DNA from: Paragonimus skrjabini miyazakii
Lineage: Eukaryota; Platyhelminthes; Trematoda; Plagiorchiida; Troglotrematidae
Direction: 5' to 3'
DNA length: 64,000 nucleotides
NCBI GenBank assembly: GCA_014338405.1
Contig: JTDE01021220.1
Location: forward strand, 1 to 64,000
Shown: positions 37,101 to 49,100 of the stretch, one piece after another
Position numbering within the stretch: the stretch's first letter is position 1
How the letters are laid out: each line of letters starts with the position of its first letter
The notes under the pieces: model-generated
Database searches by the model: none
What the model saw: the letters and a program-made list of their open reading frames with translations, nothing else
What the model was told of the DNA's origin: nothing
Made by a program: the position numbers and the translations under genes

Positions 37101-40100
37101 CTGGTACGCACGTGCGTGTGTTTATGTCAGTTGCTGATTTAGTGGGTGCATCATTGTGCACACATCTAGCTCGAATACAATCAGCGTGCTCATTTCACGT
37201 GTAACAGATTAACCTGCACGTGCACTGGGCGCTCAGTGTAGTATAACCTTGGTCGTTTGAAGTTTAGAGTTCTTGACACGGTAACACAATGTAGTGTAGT
37301 GTATGTACGTTTACGTGTTTACCAGCTGCCTGTCTATTTTTCTCCAGTAGGCTCAGTTTCCGCCGCGATCACCAGTTTTCTTCATCCGTTTACACGCACG
37401 CCCATACCTCAGTTAGTTCGCCAGCCTGTTAAAAACATTTGAATGATGATCGTACAGACTAGTACGTTACATGCGGAATAATTTCTAGGCTTGATGTTGC
37501 CAAGCTGTCCAAACCCATGTACGGTTCTCCTAATTGCACGTGACACCAATCGGTGACCATGTGATTTAGCGTCTGCACTGTTACCACTGATTTATTTCTG
37601 ATTTCTAGTACCCCCTTGTCAACATGTCGACTTTCGCTTTTGTAAAATGTCGGTAACGATTGTGTCTCTGCCTTTTTGATTTCCTGTTGTTAGCTTACTT
37701 ATCACATTCATGGTTGAGTGATTAAATCATATCGTTCATCTAAAAGCCCAGCTATCTTGTGTTCGCAACCAAACACACATCGGAAACGCATCACATACCA
37801 TCTCAGTTCCAGCCAGTTTACAGTTCCGTTTTTGGGCACAGTGATTGACACTGTACATCATATTCAGCCACATGTAGATAACGCAAAACCTTAGGCAGTT
37901 TACGGTTGGAGAAATATCCATGCGGCTGGGCTACGCAAAATCTGTTATATTCAACCCGATTCCGGCGTACATTCGGGCCACAGTAGTTTTGTGCCTTTAT
38001 GTCTGATCGTTTGCCTATTTTCCCCGTCGTTTTCTGGACTGTTATGGGATTGGAAATGGCGATCTTGATGTTGATAAACCTCGTGCATACTTAGACGACT
38101 TATAGTTTCGTTCCACTTTTGCCTTGGTATTGGACAAGCCATTTGATCTTCTAACTGTCCCGCACAGGAAGCTCGTTTGATTTGTCTTTTCATAACTGTA
38201 CGGTGCATCGTGTTCATAGGTAAGCAGCCTCACAATTTGATCATCAGGCTACAGCAATTTTTTCACATTTATGTTATGCGAAACGGTGGTATTTAACTGG
38301 GTAGTATATTCTTGCTACATTTCGGAATAACGTATGAGTGAACTCACATTTTTGACATGGTTCGCTTAATATTTGCCGTGTAGATGGGTAACTTTTTGTA
38401 CACTGTCACGCGAAATCCCCACTAGTCAGTGTATCACAACACTTCCCGCAATAATTTTGTTCCGATTATACCGAAAATGGCCACACCAAAAATTTGAGCG
38501 CACTGAAACTGCTGGTTATTATTCGGAGAAGGCTGGTGTGATATACACAATGATTCCAACTTGTTTCACTGCTCTCAGACCTCATTTGAACACGCGTTAC
38601 TGATAAATAATTTGGTTGATTTGATAGCTTAGAAACGACCCAATTACGAAAAATCCGGTCTTCGACGTGATTGGAACCGGCTAAATAAGACCACGTGTAG
38701 ATGCTAAAGCCCGAATTTCTCGTAATTGTGTTTCTTTCAAATTGGGGCGCGTTTCTGTTAAGTGACTCACAAATGTCAAGACTTGTGTTGCTTAATGTTT
38801 GTTCCGGTGCATTCTGATAACTTGGAAAGTAGACCGTGTCCACCGACATTTCTATATGCTTACCGAGTCACTCATCTGCAGAGGGTTTCATTTACGTTGA
38901 GGTCGGAACAACCGATAGATCATTTCAACATTGGAATCCCACTTAACGCTGGCCATGTTTTATGCATTACCTTTTGGAGAGCTAGCAGTTCCATATCATT
39001 TCGATGCAACGAATCCTCCCCCTCCTCCTCCTCCTCGTCGTCGTCGTCCTCAACATCATCCTTATCATTTTTATGTTTGAGCAGTACTGGCAGGCAGTAC
39101 AACTGCGTGATAGAGAGAAAGAAGAAAAGGAAAACAAACAAACAGCTCAGATGGACGGTCAAAACTTTCGTTGCCCGTAACCGCGTTATCTCTTGGTCTT
39201 CTTGCGGTTTCCTCATCTTTTCAGAAACCGCACTGTATGGTGTGCATTGCGACATTCGCCTCGTCGGTATACATATAACATGACACAGCTGGCATGAGCT
39301 GTATATTTTCATTACCCCGGTACACCGGTTGCGAATTTGTTCATTTCCAGAATACACGTCGACAGACTGTCGCGTTGCTCACATAAACAACGTGTTGTTG
39401 TGTGCTACCCGATCACTTAAATCCCTCACTGTTCAGCTATTCGCACTGGTTATTGTTGACTCACTGGCTGATACATACGTCCTCCTTTCGGTGATCACGC
39501 TGGTCGTATCTCTCTCCATCCGATCCTTCCAAATAGCATTTTTTAATCTCACTAAACGTTCTGTGATTTTCTCCCTTTTACACCGGTATCAAGCTATCCA
39601 ATAGTGGCATCACTTAGAACGCGAAAATACCATATGTTTTGTTTGTGGTTCGTATTTATTCTTAATAATCGGTGCTTTCGTGATTAATATCCCGTCATAG
39701 TCAATTGTGTGGTCTTTCTATCAGACTTGGTTACAGTTCTACCACTAATGGGATGTTACTTTGAAGACCTATGGGTGTTCAACATGCGACCTATTACGGT
39801 TTTGTCGGAGTCATTTTTCACGTGATTATAATTAAAGCAGTTTCAACAAACGTATGATGGAATTTTCGTAGATATTCCGATCTTTGATGAATTCAGGCAA
39901 TTGCGTACAAAAAAATGATCATTCTGAGCTGTACGTTAAGAATACTCGCTAAAATATAGAGCATCCGTGAAGTGTCCGTTTACTAGATTTAACCGTACTC
40001 AATTTTGGGCTTTTTAACAGGGTCATTTTGTGCTAGGGCCAAAGTTCATTACTGACGTCGTATGACAAACTGTGTTTCTCTGATTGGTGAGATGTTACTC

Positions 40101-43100
40101 GTTTATCAGTGATGCATGAGTGATATTGTGCACCCTCGTTTTGCCGCTTCGTGACTGGTCATTAGTTCACGATCAACCATGCTCGCTTACCGTTGGAAGT
40201 CACACTGCTTCTATATTCAGTTTGCCTTTATGATAAACATGTGCAACTGTGCTTGCGTTCCACTTCAATGAATGGAATTTGAGGGTTCAAACCAAATGTG
40301 CGCGATTGGTGAATGTAAATATTCGTCTAGTAACTACAAGGCAAGACATTATGAGATGTATTCCAATTCCTCTATCTCTTCTTCTCAGGCTGCTGCTGAA
40401 CAACGTTGTGTCTATCTGGTTTTGTTGTTTGCACGTCAATTTCTATCTTCTGGGGGCTCTCCTGTCTGGCTACAAGGCATTCAACATTGTCCGGTAAAGT
40501 GGCGTCAGCTGACGGGATTGAATCGAGATTTGGCTTGTCAGCCGTGGAAAGTCACCGCCGTGAGTTTACACGCTGGTTTGTTTGAACACCTGTATTGTTC
40601 TCTATATTCCTACGTATCCGGGTTTAGCCGCTAGACTTGTAATTCCTGTTGAATGCTATCTTCCGATAGATGATTATTCATATGAATTCCCTTTGTGTGC
40701 GATCTACTCATCCAGTTCCAACGGTTGAGAGCGATCTTTTTGATTTTATCTCCACCTACTTTTTAGAAACTGTGAATCATGTTTATCAGACTATCCTGGA
40801 TCAGATACATGCCGAAGTTGTTATGACATCACATATTTACTAATGATTCGTTTTATTTATAACCGTTCGCATTGCGTTAACCGCCCGACTCTTGTTGTAC
40901 ATTATCTTATTTGTCATAAATCTTTGGTAAACAGTTGACCGACAGCATTCGCTTGCGAAGAAGATATCAACGAATAGACAACAAGGAGGGCAGAAAACGG
41001 GTATTCGGTGGTGATTGCTAAGCGAGTTCTTTTGCTCAGTTACGTAAAAATTTCAAGCGTAGTCATGACAAATACTGTGTAGCGAACAGAATCGTTGTCA
41101 GTGCTTCATCATCAGGTTAACTACATCACAGTTTATATCACAATTTTACAAGAGAATTTTTAAGGAGGTAAACGGACAACGGATGGTTAATGAGGTCAAT
41201 CAAATCAATATCAAACTGTAATCAAGTACCTGCTTGAACAATGGGCTTTGACCAATTAATAAGGTGAGTGATTGATCAAAACAGTTTCAAAGCCTGAACG
41301 AAGCGTTTCTCAGCACACAGGGGTGGGTTGTACAGGCGAATTCCAATAGCTTCAACTGTGGACACAATCCTGCGCCTCTACCCTAGATTGGATGGCGTTA
41401 ACTGGGTAGATTGGACGAAATGCATTCGTCACATTAACAGAATGATTCGAATCCACCAGGTGCGATAGTATGGCACTGTTGACAGATTTCGTTATTCCAC
41501 TGTTGAGCCAAGGTGAATGGTGTTCCCGGACCCGTTCAGCTAGGCATCTGATCGTGCGGTCAACATAGATGGTTCCACAGGAACAAGTGAATGAGTATAC
41601 ACGAAAAGAGGCTGCAGAAACAAGCACTTTATCTTTTAGGCTTGGGCACAAAACCGAACTGGACGTGAAGTGGACACGTAATTTAGCAACATAAAACGTT
41701 GTATTAACCGCCCTTGTGAGTCTACAAGTGATAGTTTCAGCTAGCGTGTCGCCCTTGAAGGGTAATCCGATATGTACAGTTTTATTTTCCGCTAGTTGCA
41801 GCTGGCCCCTTTCACTCCGCTGTTACATAGCTCTATGAGCTCTTCTGGGTAGCCGCTTTGTGTGAATGTTCTACATATGAACACCAATTCTTCAGTAATG
41901 ATGTCATCTGTGCAAATTTTATTTCTTTTTAAGGCGAGCGGTACGAAACTATTGAAATGAATGTACTAACCATTCCAAGTATCCTTTCTGTGTATCGTGC
42001 GCTGAATAGAGCCATCAATGCGGCGAAACAATGGTACATCCAGAAAGCCTTATTAGCTGTTTATTTCGGTCTCTAGCGAAAATTGCAAATTTTGGTGTGT
42101 GGAGTTTAATCTGGCCAAGATGTCGGTCAGATTTACGTTGTTACCGAGTACGCAAAGGTTGTCGTTAACGTACCTTTTATAAAAATTGCACTGACCTACC
42201 ATTAACCTCAACTGTTCGTTTTCCAATTTTGTCATGACAATATCCGCAAACAGTGTTTCCAACGGAAATCTTATTGCGATACCGTCCTTTTGTCGATAGA
42301 TTCCTTCCTTGAACCTATGCTGTACGCTGTGAGTGCACAGATAAAGTAACTGTTTGGGTTTGATTCATACTATCTGAATATCTTTATCACTAACCCCGAT
42401 GTAATCACATAGTTAATCTGTGGTCTTTAACGGGACCTTCCTAAGTAAGAACAAGACATCGAGGGAAAATTTTGACACCTTTGATTGCATACACAAGACC
42501 AAAGGGATCGCGTAAACTATGCTTCGGAAATTTCTGTCTGACAGGATCTAGCTTTTGTGACAACTACTTGGCCAATGAGTGGTATGGAGAGTTCCATATT
42601 GAGTGTTATCCTGACTTTGTGAATTTCGGATAATCATTACAGCCTGAAAATCATGGTTCCGATGCGGTGGATTCATTCAATTGTGGCGGAATCAATTATC
42701 CAATTCTGTTTTAAATACCTTAAGGATTTCGATATTACTTTTTCAATCTGAGACGTGTTATCTTTTTCATTATTCATTTTCTGAGATTTGGTCTGGTCTT
42801 TTACTATGATTTCCGTTTTGTTAATGCAATCTATTTTGTTAAGCAACACAATAAACTTAGCCCGATCATGACTGTTTGAAAAACAGCCTGTTCACCACAC
42901 GGTATTTTTCAAATCCCATTTGGTAATCCTAATTGGCTTTGGATCAAGCGAAAAGCGCTTGACTGATCTCTGATGTGCACAGTGTGTATGTGTTCCTACC
43001 GCTGGAGTTATTTTATTCGCTTAACGCCGTTCTATTGCACTGGACTACCTAAGCAAATGAGTTTGTTGTCATCTACGCTTTTTGCTATGTTGATTTGGCT

Positions 43101-46100
43101 GTTTGTGATCCTCAGCATCTTGACCATAGTTATCATCTTTGTCGTCAAACTTCAGGTCGCTGCATAAAACGCACATGAAGTTGCGTCCTATTTTTCATTG
43201 TCGTTGTTAATCATTTCCCTTGACTGTTGCATACAGGCACACGTATGTTATATCCTCATAGGGATATGTTTTGATAACGGTTCTACGCGTAGTTATTTGT
43301 TCTTCATCTTGTCATTTTTATTCTTCTACACTCCTGCAGTTGTTTATTTTCTCTTCCCATTCAACTGAAACCACTGTATTATTCGACATTTTTGTTAAAC
43401 TGTTCAACACAGATCCAGATGTGCGTCAACTTTTTCAGTTTCATTCATCATCTACTTTCTCTGTGAATAAAATGAATCTGACGTTGTATATTATGAAGAT
43501 TTCATGTTTACAAAGTCTGATACTTCATTCATCGAAAAAGTGATTGACCCATGCGCGTCAGGACAACAGTTTACTTTTCGGACCCATGTACGTCGGTATT
43601 CTTTGAGTTTATCATTTTCTAGGTGTTCTATAGCTCTTAGTTTATGCTTAAGGGCGTCTGTTGTTGTTCTTTACGGAATCTTTCGGCATATCTCTTCTAT
43701 GACCTTCTTTTACTTTCATTCATTCAGGACCAGATTTACAATCTTACGCACGGTGGTGACGCGTTGCGAGCCTCAGGCGAAACCTTATCCCTATCCGAGT
43801 TAATGCATGCCGTGGCCATTTTGACTCATGTGCATGCTTTGGCGTGTTTTATTTTTGCCTGCGGCATTCGGCCTGAGATTGACCACGACAGCCATGAACA
43901 TGATCAATTCTGTGGAGGGAGTTCCACGTTGTCCGATAACATGCGGAGCAACGGTAATCCTCTGCCTCGGGTCGAAGATCAACCGCGTCATTGTCATAAT
44001 GATTCGGTGACCTGTTTACCACCAGCAGCATCACAGGACCAACAACGCCGGTTGTCGCAACTGACTGACAGGGCTTCTTCACAGTCCGACTGTGGTCAGG
44101 TGATGGAGTTGACCAGAAATGGGAATTGTTCTGGTCTGCTAAATGACTCAGACTCCCCAACGGTAGGGACGCGTTTCTTATTTGCGCTTGGATATTTTTG
44201 GTCTTTCATATCCAAAGGTGAATTTTGTCCAAATACTGCTTGTACTTGAAAGTGATTCACAATGACAAAACGTATGACACTATTGGTTTGATGGCTATTC
44301 CGATTACATTTTCGGTGGTTAAAACCTCCGTAATGCTTTGATGTAAATTACGCGGTTGCCTTTAAATTGCTAATACCGAATGCCAAACCGCTCCACTGCG
44401 ATCAGATTGACACCAGTTTTGTCTACTCATTCCAGAACATTTCTCATTTGCCCATGGACTACTTATGTGCTTGTGTGTTTTGACCGGCCATTGACTCAAG
44501 AGTTCTATGCATGATTGTATAACGTACCGTACCTTTTCGACTTCCCGAGGCCTAATGAGCTTTATTCTTTCTGTGCTCCAGCGGTTCCTTATCTTTAAAG
44601 TCGACTACCAGGAATGGTGTGCAAGTTGCCTGTTCATGCGTACGAACATTGTGGCTACCATGGCTGCATGTCGTTCTAGCGGTGTGTGTGCGCCAGGAGA
44701 GTTCAGTAAATGCTACCGGTTTAATCGGCTGATTTGTATGGATTGTGATGCTGATTTATCACTCGTTCTCTTTTCCTCTCTCAAGGTTACTCCTACTGCT
44801 CTTTCTCTATCAGGTACTGTAGGTTCAATTATCGGATTGTTTTTGATTGCTTCTTGCTTGTATGATTACACCAGCTTTCACGTTTTACTTCAGTTGAGTC
44901 TTATTCTTGACTACAGCTATGTGTGAACGAAGAGCGGTTGTCTCTAATAAGACTCGCCGATTACAACTTGATCCCATTCGAGAGGGCATCGCAGCAATTG
45001 CACAGATTCCAACGAACTCCGGTATTCGTATACATTCTTCACATTGTGGATCACAAATTCTTACTAAATAGGGTCACTGTAAAGCACGATAGCTATTCAC
45101 TGTTTCGAACAGTGTTTTTATTTCCGAAATGTCACGGTGATTTGCGTCATTCATTTATTTTTAGATGGGTCAGCTTTGTTGAATCATTTCAGATCGTTCC
45201 TTCCGTTTTACTTTTGTGTAGTGTAAATAGAGCAGTCTGAAAGCATCGTGCTCATATGTCATCTGGCATCATTGTGACCGACGGTCGGCTGCACTCACCT
45301 CCGTATTACCCTGTTACGGTGTACAAAACCAAGGGACACATACGCTACACCACTTATGGCTCCACTCACTCACCTTGCATTCAGTGTAGATCCGAAGGAA
45401 TTAGACCGGAAGACGTGTAAGCTGAGGTGTTTGCAGTCCAGTTAGTCAATGCTGATTGGTCAGATTACAGACTAGTTTGTGAGCGAAACTGTCAATAACA
45501 AACCCTAAGCTACAGTTCTGAGCAACNNNNNNNNNNNNNNNNNNNNNNNNNNNNNNNNNNNNNNNNNNNNNNNNNNNNNNNNNNNNNNNNNNNNNNNNNN
45601 NNNNNNNNNNNNNNNNNNNNNNNNNNTACAATGGCGAGTGGTAAGCAACTCGCCACGTTCTCATATTCAGTTTACTTTTCTTCAAAACACTTGTTTCAAG
45701 ACTTCCGAAAGCAGCCGCAGTCTTAGCTATGTGGTCTTGCAACTCGCTGTCTGTAGAAAGATTTTTCGACAGGTTGCAGTTAGGGTAACGGAATTGTGAA
45801 CAACATTGTTTGCCTATATTTCGACCCAAAAATTCACGATTGTATGTACACAGTCCGAGTAAAGTGTTGCGGAAGTAAAGATGAGTTTGGAGCTTATACA
45901 CCACAACGTTTATGCTATCGTGTGACACTTATCGTCATACTTGTTGTGGTATCGGCAAGACCTAGTCAAACACAGTTGCAGAAACCAAGTTCAAATCCGC
46001 GGTCGAGTAATTAATACTTGAATTTGTTACCACTAAGTTACTTTGAGCACATCCAAACACAGACCTGACACACGACCATTGATTTAATTGCACTCAGGAT

Positions 46101-49100
46101 GTTGGAAACGATTGTTAAGACGAACTATGGTTCGTATTGGTGATCAGCATATCGCTAAGGCAACAGTATTCTGTACTTTATCTGATGGACCGTAGCAGTT
46201 GCTTCGCAAACAATTTCCAGAAGCAGTGCTCACGACATGCACATGTCTCGGTATCAGACGTTGAGTTTACACTGCTCGCTTGTGTCACTCCTGTCTAGAT
46301 GTTTCGATGGTATCAATGAGTTCAATTACACGTCATGTGGTTGTGCGTTCGGACTTCATTTTTCTTGACTTCTTGCTGCTTCGATATGTGCTGCCTGGAA
46401 ATGCATCAAGACTATATGTATGACTTGTATATTGCATAACATTCACCTATTGCTTTATGGAAGACTAAGTGATGTTGATTCTGATAACGGCAAGATGTTG
46501 CTGTTTGACAGTTTTTAAGCAACAGAGACAATGCTAGACGCTATTTCACACTCTGCTAAGCAGATAATGAAGTTATGGAGTTTACTAACCGGTTTATATA
46601 CTTGGGAAGCAGCTGCATCAGCGTCGGCGGAGGTGTGTGGCAGTGTTCGCTAGTCTGGTGGTACCTCCGGCGACAGAGAGGTATCTCTCTGATGCTTAAA
46701 GGCCGCGTATATAAGTGAGGGTTGTATTACTTTACGACAGCGCATCTTGGCCGCTCAGGATAGAAGACATGAACCGTCTTCAGGTATTTGACTACCGACG
46801 TCTGCGATCGAGTGCACGCATCGGTGGCACCAACGAGTAAGCAACGAAGAGGATAGAAAGCGGGTATTTGGTAATGATTGCCAAGCGAGTTCCTCTGTTC
46901 AGTCTTTACATTTACACAGACTTAGATAGTTAGACCATATACTACGAATGCCAGCTAGTTATTTGTTATACCGAACACTGTTTGCCGATGCTACGGCCCA
47001 CTGGCGTAAGTTGCGAGTTGGACGGATGATGGGCTGGCATAGAGAAATGGAGTCATTCATCCAGAGACTGGTCACTGTTGGTCGGGTTCGTCTTCCGGGT
47101 TGGAACACTCGCGATTCACACAGTCGGTGGCTGAAGACTTTATGTGAGGTGGTGGCTGATTGGGTTCAGTGGCGTGAATGTTATCGTTGTTTTTTGATCT
47201 AGTTCTAACTGTATGGGGTAGTGAAAGCCAGAAGGAAACCGTCTTGATGATGACGCCCGACTTTTATTGATTTCTGGCTTGTCTGTTTGCAAGGTATGAC
47301 ACCTGGGTTGTATAGCAGTTAAGCATCTACGAGAACCACTTATTTATTGGTGCCTGGTGATAGTAGTGGCGCAGTGTACGGATGAGACGCATTGTTTTGG
47401 GCAGTTTTATGAGCAGTCTTTAACTCACGTTACTGTTTTCACATATTTATGAGTCAGCATGGTGCTGATTGCTTTCATCTTTTCGACGTGTACCTCTGAA
47501 GCCTTTGGTGTTATCAGATACTCGTGAACCGTGACTTCTTTTCTCTCAACACTTCGTGTTGCGTGACTGACTGATATCTTGGTGATCACAACGCAATATA
47601 AATTCTTCTAACTTTCTGTCATGATCCTCCATAATCTTTCCAAGATTAACACCTGTCCTGTGTCGTGCGACACTTCTTTGAATTTCTCGTATGCCTGGAT
47701 TAAACATACACAAAATAAATTGATGAACAATTTCGGTTCAAACAGCAAAACCTGACCAAGGATAACTCATACGGTGTTCTATATGTAGGCAAGTTACTGG
47801 ACAGTTCATGCAATTCTCATTACTGGAAAGCTGAAGGCAAAGTTGAGTTTATTAAAATTGAGCGTAGCTCGACTGCAGCCATTGAGGGTTGGCAAAGTAT
47901 AATGCTGTCGGTGAGGTATTTTATTCATTGGTTTAGGATATCACGGATATCACATGATCTGTTCGAACTTACCGCAGTTTCGTTGATCTTTGTTGTTGGC
48001 TGTCGTTTCCGTTACTGGACCTTTCACGTTATTCCGAGCTGTCCGGTTTAATTCCGTTTCATCAGTTCCGGTCAACGGATTCCCTCGAACTGGCAGCGTG
48101 AAAGAAACCATATTACTGATCGCAGATAAATTGGCGGCATCTGATATACATTCAACAGTTGAATCAAATAATGAAATACTGAGTAAAGCGCTTGAATCGA
48201 TTAGCCTATGTAGAAACTCATAGTGGTCAACGTAATTAATCCATACCGATTGTGCTCATTCACCAGCTATTTCACAATGTTTGTTTTTATTACCATTGCT
48301 ATTAATGCTAGTATTATTCAAGTGTACTTAATTAACTACCCTCCATTTACTGAAAATGTATGTATACAGAAAGCTTAGCATTCGACTCTTGGGTACAGTT
48401 AACGTGTTATTGACCTGATTTAACATAGCTCTTACAAAGTTCCTCCTCTCTCTGTTTGGGCGAAGTTGGAATTTCTTTGTTGTTTGCCGCCGTATCGTTC
48501 CACACCATGCGTTCATTGCTTTTTTGACCATACCGAATGATGTGACATTTATTGTCGTACCGAAGTCTAGTTAACATCTCATATATTGGATCGCCCCTGC
48601 TACCTTTGCGCATCCGATTGTACGATATGCTTCTCAACTGAAAATGGAGAAGACAATCACCAATATTTATTGGGAACGAGTCAAAACTAGGGCGCAGAGG
48701 CTGTGAACATATATGACAGACAATTACTATATCAGGCAGTCAGGGCGTTAGGAGGAATCAGGTTAAGGGGTCGTTAGCAATCAGACGAGGAAGTAAAGTT
48801 CATATAGAGCTTAAACATATAAGTTTCTCTCTGTACAATTGCAATTTGGCTGACCACTCGAAATCATACATAATCGTTCACCCGATACTATACCTGCCTC
48901 AGGAAGTATTGACCGAAAGTATCCAGGTTTACTTTAAAAAGCTCATTTTTACTTCTACCTTTAGGTTTGCATTGCCTGGGAGTTGGTGATACCCCTTACC
49001 TCGGATCGAACGTTGTTGTGCGGTTCGTTTTCTTACTTCATTTGAATATGCGCCTCATAGCGTCATGTTTATGTGCTCAGTGATCAACTGCGCATGGGTT

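Noticed and set aside
38920..39357. Minus-strand frame with an acidic DDDDEEEEEGED stretch
   Set aside because: The acidic run is only the translation of a CTC/GTC microsatellite; nothing else in the frame looks like protein.
44507..45240. Consecutive open frames of 139 and 105 codons in intron 3
   Set aside because: No motif, hydrophobic accidental composition, no phase-compatible splice sites noticed.
48066..48209. Frame with a good acceptor (TTAATTCCGTTTCATCAG) and 144 bases, tried as an extra sestrin exon
   Set aside because: Read in the phase required by the neighbouring sestrin exons it meets TGA after 11 codons; the open phase would break the gene. No sestrin similarity.
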